A stretch of DNA of 7,474 nt from Acidobacteriota bacterium (GTDB lineage: Bacteria > Acidobacteriota > Terriglobia > Terriglobales > Acidobacteriaceae), in contig JAEKKE010000024.1 in assembly GCA_019510535.1 (NCBI GenBank), forward strand, positions 1-7,474, read 5' to 3'. The translations under genes and the position numbers were made by a program. The notes under the pieces are model-generated. The model worked only from the letters and a program-made list of their open reading frames with translations, did no database searches and was not told the origin of the DNA. Shown one piece after another: positions 1 to 5,840 of the stretch. The first letter of the stretch is position 1. Each line of letters opens with the position of its first letter.

Positions 1-282
1 ATATGTTGTTGTGGCGAACCCGGAAGAGGTGATCGTCACCTTATAGTTGCCGATCTGCAGGAAGCGAAGGCTGTAAATACCGTCGCTGTTGGTTGTGGTC
101 GGAGTTTCAACTCCGGTGTCCACGTTCGTTGCGACGACACTGGCGTTTGGAATCACGGCGCCGGAAGCGTCGGTCACGGTACCGTTGATGCTGCCGGTGA
201 TCGTCTGGGCCATAGCAAAGCTGCTACAGACAGCCAGGAGCAACATCGTCATGAATCGAAAGAATCGAATTCGTTGCCGCAT
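1..282 (-). CDS. TonB-dependent receptor, Oar-like, N-terminal part (truncated by window edge)
   Basis: Open reading frame of 94 codons from an ATG at 282 running off the left edge without a stop, so only the N-terminus is visible. Residues 1-25 form a signal peptide: Arg-rich start (MRQRIRFFRF), hydrophobic core (MLLLAVCSSF) and an AMAQ cleavage site. Residues 27-94 look like a carboxypeptidase-regulatory/Cna-B-type beta sandwich, with the pattern GTVTDASGAVIPNASV, then NVDTG, then TNSDGIYSL and a GNYKVTI strand. In Terriglobia this layout usually opens a roughly 1,000-residue outer-membrane TonB-dependent receptor for oligosaccharides or other large nutrients; that part is inference, because the plug and barrel are outside the window. 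The Shine-Dalgarno AGGAG (289-293) overlaps the stop codon of the upstream small gene, which indicates translational coupling. The domain alone also occurs in other secreted proteins. Confidence 0.75.
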   Translation of the reverse strand, partial: MRQRIRFFRFMTMLLLAVCSSFAMAQTITGSINGTVTDASGAVIPNASVVATNVDTGVETPTTTNSDGIYSLRFLQIGNYKVTITSSGFATTTY

Positions 283-291
283 CGGTGTCTC

Positions 292-669
292 CTAAAAGTG
301 TTGGTGCTGCGTGAAGGTGCTGCTTTTCTCTACTTCTTTGTTTGTGGGAGCAAGTACCTGTAGCTGATCTTCCGGTACTGCCTCTTGCCCGGCGGAAGAT
401 CGAAGTGAATGTATGTTTTGGGCGAGATCGTGGCGAATCGACCACAGTAGAACCTGCGAGGTCGATGAATCTAAGCTTTGCGGTGGAGAAAAGCCAGCGG
501 CAGGTTCTGCTGTCAGCGTGGACGACACTGGAATCTGCGCAGCAGATTTCGCCGCGTCAGTCGCCGCTCCGCGCAGATCTTCGGCAGCCGTCTGGGCAAA
601 CATCGAATGAGTCGCCGAACCGACAAGACAACAGAACAGAAAAATTGCGATGCGCTGGCTTAGTTTCAC
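292..669 (-). CDS. Small secreted protein of unknown function, upstream partner of the receptor gene
   Basis: Not recognised. From the GTG at 669 it encodes 125 residues. The N-terminus is a clear signal peptide: basic start (VKLSQR), hydrophobic core (IAIFLFCCLVGSA) and a cleavage site near FAQ. The mature part of about 100 residues is Ala/Ser-rich and polar, with no membrane segment, no Cys in the mature part and a His-rich end (QHQHF). A short stretch, SQVLLWSIRHDLAQNIHSL, could form an amphipathic helix. The start at 669 is preferred because GGAG lies 8 nt upstream; a GTG at 678 would add three residues but has no good ribosome binding site, and an in-frame TAG lies further upstream. The stop codon (292-294) overlaps the ribosome binding site of the receptor gene 9 nt downstream, so the two are probably one transcript. 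It may be a periplasmic or surface accessory of the receptor; this is inference only. Confidence 0.6.
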   Translation of the reverse strand: MKLSQRIAIFLFCCLVGSATHSMFAQTAAEDLRGAATDAAKSAAQIPVSSTLTAEPAAGFSPPQSLDSSTSQVLLWSIRHDLAQNIHSLRSSAGQEAVPEDQLQVLAPTNKEVEKSSTFTQHQHF

Positions 670-677
670 TTGCCACA

Positions 678-681
678 CTCC
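678..681 (-). promoter_or_regulatory. Ribosome binding site deciding the start of the small secreted protein
   Basis: GGAG on the minus strand, 8 nt before the GTG at 669. It overlaps the alternative GTG at 678, so the two starts cannot both be well served, and it favours the shorter product. Confidence 0.5.
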
Positions 682-719
682 ATGGGGGAACTAGGAAAAC
701 GGAGAAGCCAAACAAAGCG

Positions 720-751
720 GACTAGGTGAACATCAGTCAAATGTCCTAGTC
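720..751. repeat. Inverted repeat GACTAGG-N18-CCTAGTC
   Basis: Perfect 7-bp arms at 720-726 and 745-751 separated by 18 bases. The loop contains a second small pair, ACAT (730-733 region) and ATGT (741-744). A half copy, AACTAGG, lies 31 bp upstream at 689-695, about three helical turns away. This could be a binding site for a dimeric regulator, for example the adjacent OmpR-type regulator, but the sequence shows only the symmetry. Confidence 0.45.
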
Positions 752-782
752 GAAGCCTCAGCGGAGGGTCTGTTTTCATAGG

Positions 783-798
783 GATATACCGATATATC
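783..798. repeat. AT-rich palindrome GATATA-N4-TATATC
   Basis: Perfect 6-bp arms around a 4-bp centre (CCGA) in otherwise GC-rich DNA, about 150 bp before the response regulator start. It may be an operator or an easily melted promoter element; no function can be assigned from sequence. Confidence 0.4.
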
Positions 799-946
799 TG
801 TTGTTGCCGCTATCTTCGAGTCTTCCGTGTGGGGTGCGGCCGCAGAGACGAGAAGAAGCGCGCCCGTGCGAGACGGGAAATCTGGTACGGTGTGCTATTC
901 AGCCGGTATTAAGCCATGGCAGGGACAATATAGGTGAGGTATAAGG

Positions 947-1627
947 GTGCGTCTTCTCATCATTGAGGATGAAAAACGGCTCGCGGAGAATATTGCTCAG
1001 GCGCTTCGCGAGGCGGGTTTTGCGGTCGATCACGCGGCTGATGGCATTACCGGGTCTCACATGGCGGTGCAGGATATCTTCGATGCCATCATCCTGGATC
1101 TGATGCTGCCAGGGAAAAGCGGCAAGCGAGTCCTGACCGAGCTTCGACAGACGAAGTCTCGCACACCTGTCCTGGTGCTGACAGCGCTCGAAGGCAAAGA
1201 GACGATCGTCGACCTTCTCAACAGCGGGGCGGACGATTACCTGGCCAAGCCATTTGATCTGGGCGAGCTGCTGGCCCGCGTCAAAGCCCTTATCCGTCGT
1301 GCGAAGGGTGTCTCCTCGACCATCATCCAGGTCGCCGACATGGAGATCGATACCGTCCGTCAGACGGTAAAACGGCGTGGTCAGGAGATCGACCTCTCGC
1401 CGATGGAATACCGCATCCTGCAGTACCTCTCATATCGTCCACGCGCGATCGTCTCGAAACAGGAGTTGCTTGAGCATCTCTACGACTTCGAGTGGGAGCA
1501 TCACTCCAATGTCATCGAGGCCCACATCTCCAATCTCCGCCGCAAGCTGAACCTCCAAGGAACAGAGCCTCTGATCGAAACCCTGCGGCACCGCGGATAC
1601 CGCTTGAGCGAGGAAGCTTCGTCGTGA
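947..1627 (+). CDS. OmpR/PhoB-family DNA-binding response regulator
   Basis: 226 residues, the usual length for the family. The receiver domain (about 1-118) has the acidic pair E7/D8, phosphoacceptor D51 in the motif ILDLMLPG, the switch threonine T79 in VLVLTA and the conserved lysine K101 in LAKPF. The winged-helix output domain (about 127-222) carries the DLSPMEYRIL start, the recognition-helix region SNVIEAHISNLRRKL and the C-terminal wing TLRHRGYRL. Once phosphorylated by the partner kinase it should dimerise and bind promoter DNA in the cytoplasm. The start is GTG at 947, with GGTGAGG 7 nt upstream. It overlaps the downstream kinase gene by 4 nt, so the two form an operon. The regulated genes are unknown; the divergent receptor unit is a candidate by position only. 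Confidence 0.95.
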   Translation: MRLLIIEDEKRLAENIAQALREAGFAVDHAADGITGSHMAVQDIFDAIILDLMLPGKSGKRVLTELRQTKSRTPVLVLTALEGKETIVDLLNSGADDYLAKPFDLGELLARVKALIRRAKGVSSTIIQVADMEIDTVRQTVKRRGQEIDLSPMEYRILQYLSYRPRAIVSKQELLEHLYDFEWEHHSNVIEAHISNLRRKLNLQGTEPLIETLRHRGYRLSEEASS

Positions 1628-3036
1628 ACAAAGGTAGTTCGATTACGCGGCGGCTTATTACCGCTGTGTTGCTTCTGGAAGGGCTTGCCGCGGTTCTGCT
1701 GATCGTCGCGGTCATCGTTAATGAGCATCAGGATGAGTACAGTGCCTTCGATGCCAACCTCAGAGCCTCCGCAAACGCATTTCTAGGAGCAGTGCAGGAA
1801 GCGGAAGACTCTTCCCCCAACATTGGACTCGATCTGCGAAGGATCCCGCGAACGCCGCACGCGGTTTATCGCGTAACCGACGGCGAGGGACGCATTCTCG
1901 GTACCCAGGGGCAAGTGCCGGAACTCGACATCGAGCCCGATTCTTTTCGAGGGGTAAGAATCGCCGGTCACTCCTATCGCTTCTTTGCTCTTGACGGAGA
2001 ACGGGTCGTCGATCCTGGAACCCCAAGCGCTGTGGTCCACCAGGTGCACATCCTCTACGGACAGCCGGATGGCCGCGTGTGGCACGAGATCTGGGAGGCG
2101 ACACGCTTTTTCATGGTCGCGACAGCGGTCCTATTGGGAGTTACGGCGGTTCTGCTCGTCTGGATGATTCGCAAGCTGCTGGCTCCGATTCATGTGCTGG
2201 CGTCTGAGGCGGACAAGGTGAACTCCGTGCATTGGAGCTTTACTGCTCCGGCCGTAGCGATGCATCTCGCTGAGTTGCGCCCCCTGGCGTCTGCCATGGA
2301 GCGAACCGTCAATCGGCTTCAACGTTCGTTTGAGCAACAGAAGCGCTTCACTCGCGATGCGGCGCATGAACTGAAGACAGACCTCGCCATCGTCAAATCC
2401 TCGCTGCAGTTACTCACGATGAAAGAGCGGAGCGTCGAGGAGTATGGAAAGGGCCTCGGTATCGCGCTTGAAGATTTCACGCGGTTGGAAGAGACGGTGC
2501 AGCAGATGTTGACGCTGGCACGCCTGGAGCAGCCTGCCGATGCCGTCTCGCCGATGTGCGCGCTTCACCAGGTCCTGCAGGACAACGTCACCCAGAGCGC
2601 CTCGTTTGCTTCGCTGAATAAAGTCACCTTGGCGGCTTCTCCGGTAGCAACAGTCTTCGTGCCTGTGGACGCGCGAGATGCGGCGCTTCTTTGTTCCAAC
2701 CTGATCGTGAACGCCCTGCAGCACAGTCCTGATCAGGGGACTGTCGAGATCGGCCTGCGGTCTGATGGAGTTACGGCAACGTTGACCGTTCGCGACCATG
2801 GCGAAGGTATCGCAGAGGAAGATCGTCCTCACCTGTTTGAACCGTTCTATCGCGGTGATCCGTCACGCAGCCGAAAGAGCGGCGGAACCGGTCTCGGCCT
2901 CTCGATCTGTAAGGCTATCTGCGATCGTGCCGGCGGAAGCATTGAGATCGACAACCATCGAGCCGGGGGCGCCGTCGTCACAGTAAAGCTTCCTCTGTGG
3001 AACGGCCAACTTGAGCGAGGAACAGGCCCTTCCTAA
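1624..3036 (+). CDS. Membrane-bound sensor histidine kinase, partner of the response regulator
   Basis: 470 residues from GTG at 1624, which overlaps the regulator stop (GTGA) and follows AGGAAG at 1611-1616. The reading frame is open back to 1492, but that extension lies inside the regulator gene. Layout: transmembrane segment about 11-33, periplasmic sensor of about 130 residues resembling the N-terminal domain of QseC-type kinases, second transmembrane segment about 162-182, HAMP linker to about 236, dimerisation/phosphoacceptor domain with His248 (RDAAHELKTDLA), then the ATPase domain. The N box is NLIVNALQHS (N363), the G1 box DHGEGI (391-396), the F box LFEPFY (404-409) and the G2 box GTGLGLS (421-427). 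All catalytic boxes are intact. The phosphoacceptor motif has Asp253 where most families have Pro. The signal sensed is unknown. The stop codon overlaps that of the convergent repressor gene. Confidence 0.93.
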   Translation: MNKGSSITRRLITAVLLLEGLAAVLLIVAVIVNEHQDEYSAFDANLRASANAFLGAVQEAEDSSPNIGLDLRRIPRTPHAVYRVTDGEGRILGTQGQVPELDIEPDSFRGVRIAGHSYRFFALDGERVVDPGTPSAVVHQVHILYGQPDGRVWHEIWEATRFFMVATAVLLGVTAVLLVWMIRKLLAPIHVLASEADKVNSVHWSFTAPAVAMHLAELRPLASAMERTVNRLQRSFEQQKRFTRDAAHELKTDLAIVKSSLQLLTMKERSVEEYGKGLGIALEDFTRLEETVQQMLTLARLEQPADAVSPMCALHQVLQDNVTQSASFASLNKVTLAASPVATVFVPVDARDAALLCSNLIVNALQHSPDQGTVEIGLRSDGVTATLTVRDHGEGIAEEDRPHLFEPFYRGDPSRSRKSGGTGLGLSICKAICDRAGGSIEIDNHRAGGAVVTVKLPLWNGQLERGTGPS

Positions 3037-4109
3037 CGGCCGCGTTGCGCCTTTCCGGATTTCTTGCGCAGGTCGGCGAGTGTGCCGGCCGGTACCGAAG
3101 TTGTCTGACGCACCACCAGCTTCGTTTCCACCTCCCGCGGAGGAGAGGAAGAATCGAGCAGCGACGTCACGGCACTGGCGGCAATGTCTCGCCCGGACAT
3201 CCGGATCGTGGTCAGCGGCGGCAGCATGTATTCGCTGATACGGATGTCATCGAATCCGATCAGGGAGATATCTTTGGGAATCGACAATCCTGCTCGCGAG
3301 AGCGCATGCATGGCGCCAATCGCGGTCATGTCGTTTGAGCACATGATGGCGGTAGGTGGTTTGCTGAGGGCAAGCAGGTGCTCTACGCCCCGTTCGCCGC
3401 CATCCACAGTATGGTCGCCGTGGAAGATATAGCTCTCCGGCACACGCAATCCGATCTCGTCGACGGCGCTGCGAAATGCCTGCAGCCGGGCCACGGCAGA
3501 GTGAAGGCGGTCCGGTCCGGAGATGAATGCAAGTCTCCGATGGCCGAGTACGGCCAGATGCTGTACGGCCTCGTGGATACCTTTCTGGTAATCCACCCGG
3601 ATCGTCGAGATACCTTTTTTCTTCGGCGCCAGGTCGATAAAGACCATGGGGATACCCTGCGATGCCAGCCGGTCCAGCAGCGGCTCTTCAATGCCGAAGG
3701 TCATCACCGCAACCCCTTCGACTTTGCGCTCCAGCATGCGCTGCACGCATTGTTCCATGCGCTGCAGGTCATAGTTGGTTGAGCCGATGAGTGTCTCGTA
3801 GCCGACCTCGACGGCCTTGTCCTCGAAGCCCTGAATCAGCTCCGGAAAGAAGGGGTTGGTAATGTCGGAGATGATGACTCCGAGCAATTTGCTGCGGCCT
3901 GATACCAGGGCGCGAGCCTGGGTATTGGGAACATACCCAAGCTTTTGAATTGATTCCCAGACCTTCTTTGCCAGGGCAGGATCGACGGAGGGGACCTTAT
4001 TGATAACTCGCGATACGGTTGCGACCGAAACTCCGGCCGCGTGTGCCACAGTGCGAATATCCAGACGGCTTTTAGCGTTCCTGGCGTCTGACCGCTTGCG
4101 TTTCTTCAA
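3033..4109 (-). CDS. LacI/GalR-family transcriptional repressor, probable regulator of the arabinose genes
   Basis: 358 residues, slightly longer than usual because of a basic N-terminal extension (KKRKRSDAR). The helix-turn-helix lies at about 16-40 (DIRTVAHAAGVSVATVSRVI), followed by the hinge PNTQARALVSG, whose Leu68 is the residue that intercalates into the central CpG of operators in this family. A periplasmic-binding-protein-like sensor follows (about 75-340), with LGVIISDITNPFF, FIDL, CSNDMTAIGA and LIGFDDI. The start is TTG at 4109 with GAGG 10 nt upstream; an in-frame TGA lies just before it and there is no better in-frame start. It is downstream of araA on the same strand, so it may be cotranscribed, and the operator at 5752-5765 fits its family. 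A role as arabinose repressor, analogous to LacI-type AraR proteins in other phyla, is inference; the ligand cannot be read from the sequence. Confidence 0.88.
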   Translation of the reverse strand: MKKRKRSDARNAKSRLDIRTVAHAAGVSVATVSRVINKVPSVDPALAKKVWESIQKLGYVPNTQARALVSGRSKLLGVIISDITNPFFPELIQGFEDKAVEVGYETLIGSTNYDLQRMEQCVQRMLERKVEGVAVMTFGIEEPLLDRLASQGIPMVFIDLAPKKKGISTIRVDYQKGIHEAVQHLAVLGHRRLAFISGPDRLHSAVARLQAFRSAVDEIGLRVPESYIFHGDHTVDGGERGVEHLLALSKPPTAIMCSNDMTAIGAMHALSRAGLSIPKDISLIGFDDIRISEYMLPPLTTIRMSGRDIAASAVTSLLDSSSPPREVETKLVVRQTTSVPAGTLADLRKKSGKAQRGR

Positions 4110-4176
4110 ACCGATCGATCCTCATCTCTGCCCGGCGCCTTCTAGAGCATTTTTCCTGTTGCTGGGTATCCCGGAA

Positions 4177-4212
4177 GGCGTTTGCAATGGCGTTTTCATT
4201 GCGGAAAACGCC
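4177..4212. repeat. Hairpin with two alternative pairings inside the element
   Basis: Two mutually exclusive stems can form. One pairs GGCGTTTTC (4189-4197) with GAAAACGCC (4204-4212), 9 perfect pairs around a 6-nt loop. The other pairs GGCGTTTGCAATG (4177-4189) with 4197-4212, 13 pairs with a 3-nt bulge. In the araA transcript (minus strand) no uridine run follows, so it is not a classic intrinsic terminator, though it could pause RNA polymerase, protect a 3' end or reduce read-through into the repressor gene. Confidence 0.55.
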
Positions 4213-4214
4213 CC

Positions 4215-4239
4215 TGTAATTTGTAAGCTCTACATTACA
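4215..4239. repeat. Second hairpin of the element
   Basis: TGTAATTTGTA (4215-4225) can pair with TACATTACA (4231-4239), giving 9 pairs with a 2-nt bulge and a 5-nt loop. It is AT-rich, unlike its neighbour hairpin. It lies on the araA side of the element, just after the araA stop in the minus-strand transcript. Confidence 0.45.
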
Positions 4240-4256
4240 CCTTAAGGAAACATGCT

Positions 4257-5717
4257 CTAGCCGCGCGTTAATGCCTGGCGAATATCGCGCAGCCTGGTCT
4301 CGGCATCGATGCGGATCAGCTCAATTCCGGCAATCGCTGCAAAGTCTTCCATGTGCTCCATCGTAAGCGCCTGGCTGAAACCTGTGTGGTGTGCTCCTCC
4401 GGCGTAGATCCACGCTGCTGCTGCTGCCTTCAGGCTCGGCCTTGGAATCCAGACGGCCCGTGCTACCGGCAGACGGGGCAGATCGTGCTCCGCAGGAATT
4501 ACATCCACATCGTTGACAATCATACGGAAACGGTCGCCCATATCAACCACGCTGGCAACAATGGCCGGACCCGCGGGCGTATTAAAGACCAAACGTACGG
4601 GATCAGCCTTGCCGCCAATACCAAGAGGATGAACCTCAAGCGAAGGCTTGGCATCGGCGATGGAAGGGCAGATCTCCAGCATGTGCGACCCCAGGACCTT
4701 GGGTGTTCCAGAGAAATCGTAGGTGTAGTCCTCCATGAACGAAGTTCCACCCTCCAGACCCTGTGCCATCACCTTCATCACCCGGACCAGGGCTGCCGTC
4801 TTCCAGTCGCCTTCACCGCCGAATCCAAAGCCGTCAGCCATCAGGCGCTGTGTTGCGATGCCGGGAAGCTGACCCATGCCGTGCAGGTCTTCAAAGGTAT
4901 CGGTAAACGCACCGAAACCTCCTTCCGTCAGAAACGCGCGGAGTCCCAGCTCAATGCGGGCGGCTACGGTCAGTGAGTCGGCGCGGTCATGCTGGCTCGC
5001 GATCGAGTAGCTCTCGCGGTATTCGCTGACCAGTTTGGCGACTTCCTGGTCACTGAACTGCGCCATGCGGTCCGTAAGGTCGCCGATGCCATAGCCGGAG
5101 ACGGTGTACCCAAAGACGCGCTGCGCTTCGACCTTGTCGCCTTCGGTGACGGCGACGTGTCGCATGTTGTCGCCAAAGCGGGCGACTTTGAGGTTCTGGG
5201 ATTCGTGCCAGCCGAGCGCGGCACGGCTCCAGACGCCGATCTCGGCGACGGTCTCGGAATCGGCGAAGTAGCCGACAACGACCTTTCTGGGCAGACGGAG
5301 CCTGGCGGTAATGTGTCCGAACTCGCGGTCGCCATGGGCGGCCTGGTTCAGATTCATAAAGTCCATATCGATGGTCGCCCACGGCAGCTCACGGTTGAAC
5401 TGGGTGTGGAGCTGCAGGATCGGCTTACGCAGCAGCGACAGGCCGGCGATCCACATCTTGGCCGGAGAAAACGTATGCATCCACAGCACCAGGCCAATAC
5501 AGTTCTTACTGGAATTGGCCTCCTGGCACAGGTCTCGAATTGCTTCAGGAGAGGTCAGCGTCGGCTTCCAGACTACCTTTGCGGGAATAGCTGTGTTGCT
5601 GTCGAGCGATGCGGCAATCTTCGAGGAATTCTCCGCGACCGTTGCCAGGGTTTCAGGACCATAGAGGTGCTGGCTGCCGGTCACAAACCAGATTTCCAGA
5701 GAAGCTGTCGATGCCAT
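4257..5717 (-). CDS. araA: L-arabinose isomerase
   Basis: 486 residues; converts L-arabinose to L-ribulose in the cytoplasm with a divalent metal, the first step of the isomerase pathway. The N-terminus has the family signature IWFVTGSQHLYGPETL (9-24), and LWMHTFSPAKMWI follows at 78-90. The catalytic and metal ligands known from the E. coli enzyme are present: E302 in GGEGDWKTAALVR, E329 in TSFMEDYTYDF, H345 in LGSHMLE and H443/H444 in GGAHHTGFS. The start is ATG at 5717, with AAGGA about 11 nt upstream. The C-terminus ends TRLRDIRQALTRG, about ten residues earlier than I recall for the E. coli protein, lacking the usual LRWN tail, and the TAG stop lies in the arm of the repeat element at 4142-4260. 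All active-site residues are upstream of this point, so the enzyme is probably active. It is divergent from araD-araB. Confidence 0.97.
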   Translation of the reverse strand: MASTASLEIWFVTGSQHLYGPETLATVAENSSKIAASLDSNTAIPAKVVWKPTLTSPEAIRDLCQEANSSKNCIGLVLWMHTFSPAKMWIAGLSLLRKPILQLHTQFNRELPWATIDMDFMNLNQAAHGDREFGHITARLRLPRKVVVGYFADSETVAEIGVWSRAALGWHESQNLKVARFGDNMRHVAVTEGDKVEAQRVFGYTVSGYGIGDLTDRMAQFSDQEVAKLVSEYRESYSIASQHDRADSLTVAARIELGLRAFLTEGGFGAFTDTFEDLHGMGQLPGIATQRLMADGFGFGGEGDWKTAALVRVMKVMAQGLEGGTSFMEDYTYDFSGTPKVLGSHMLEICPSIADAKPSLEVHPLGIGGKADPVRLVFNTPAGPAIVASVVDMGDRFRMIVNDVDVIPAEHDLPRLPVARAVWIPRPSLKAAAAAWIYAGGAHHTGFSQALTMEHMEDFAAIAGIELIRIDAETRLRDIRQALTRG

Positions 5718-5749
5718 CGATACGTTTTTCCTTTCGCGTTGCCCCCTTC

Positions 5750-5778
5750 ACGGTAATCGTTTACCCAAAGAGTTGCAA
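5750..5778 (-). promoter_or_regulatory. Candidate araA promoter
   Basis: On the minus strand, TTGCAA (5773-5778) and TACCGT (5750-5755) are 17 nt apart. The -35 match is fair and the -10 match weak. The operator palindrome falls across the spacer and -10 box, as expected for a repressed promoter. Consensus matching only; the start site is not known. Confidence 0.35.
5752..5765. promoter_or_regulatory. LacI/GalR-family operator between araA and araD
   Basis: GGTAATCGTTTACC is a perfect inverted repeat (5-bp arms, 4-bp centre) with a central CpG at 5758-5759. It matches every fixed base of the common LacI-family consensus GTAANCGNTTAC. It is 35 bp before the araA start and about 100 bp before the araD start. 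A LacI-family repressor with the intercalating hinge leucine is encoded just downstream of araA, so it is the natural ligand. The site is seen directly; the pairing with this repressor is inference. Confidence 0.75.
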
Positions 5779-5809
5779 GAGTGCCCAGATATAGGCTGCT
5801 GGTCTCTAC

Positions 5810-5840
5810 TTGTTCCGCGTTCTTCAGAAAACGTATACTC
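5810..5840 (+). promoter_or_regulatory. Candidate araD-araB promoter
   Basis: TATACT (5835-5840) is a good -10 box, 25 nt before the araD start. TTGTTC (5810-5815) is a poor -35 box at a long spacing of 19 nt. The -10 box overlaps the degenerate operator-like site at 5828-5839. Confidence 0.4.
5828..5839. promoter_or_regulatory. Possible second, degenerate LacI-family operator at the araD promoter
   Basis: GAAAACGTATAC agrees with GTAANCGNTTAC at 8 of 10 fixed positions, including the central CpG, and overlaps the candidate araD -10 box. Its centre lies 75 bp (about seven helical turns) from the perfect operator at 5752-5765, a distance compatible with looping. The match could be chance. Confidence 0.35.

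Larger units (their letters stand above)
670..946. other. Divergent intergenic control region
   Basis: About 277 bases between the minus-strand secreted-protein/receptor unit and the plus-strand two-component genes. I see no supported gene in it. It holds two palindromes (720-751 and 783-798) and three copies of CTAGG or its complement (691-695, 722-726, 745-749). A minus-strand TTGACT (735-740) could be a -35 box for the receptor unit, but no good -10 box follows, so I do not call a promoter. The response regulator has a clear ribosome binding site, GGTGAGG at 933-939. Confidence 0.5.
4142..4260. repeat. 119-bp hairpin-rich element with terminal inverted repeats (MITE-like)
   Basis: Bounded by inverted arms 4142-4157 and 4245-4260, which match at 15 of 16 positions; the outer 9 bp (CTAGAGCAT / ATGCTCTAG) are perfect. 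Between them lie two further hairpins (4177-4212 and 4215-4239), so nearly the whole element can fold. It has no coding capacity. It fills most of the gap between araA and the repressor gene, and its right end overlaps the araA stop codon. The shape resembles a miniature inverted-repeat element or a palindromic interspersed repeat. No flanking target duplication is obvious apart from CTAG, which is itself part of each arm. Whether other copies exist cannot be seen in this window. Confidence 0.6.

Noticed and set aside
342..725. 127-codon plus-strand open frame opposite the small secreted protein
   Set aside because: The minus-strand frame has a signal peptide, a ribosome binding site and tight spacing to the receptor gene; the plus-strand product has none of these.
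1492..1623. 44-codon N-terminal extension of the histidine kinase
   Set aside because: It would overlap the winged-helix domain of the regulator gene in another frame. The GTG at 1624, with a ribosome binding site and a 4-nt overlap, is the normal arrangement.
4189..4212. Intrinsic terminator after araA
   Set aside because: The 9-bp stem is strong, but no T run follows it on either strand, so I list it as a hairpin of the repeat element and not as a terminator.
4353..4976. 207-codon plus-strand open frame antisense to the end of araA
   Set aside because: Same reason: the araA frame carries the catalytic residues here, and the antisense product is a low-complexity Cys/His/Arg mixture resembling no known protein.
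4989..5756. 255-codon plus-strand open frame antisense to araA
   Set aside because: It lies wholly within the complement of a highly conserved araA, has no recognisable domain and would start inside coding sequence. It is a by-product of the codon bias of GC-rich DNA.
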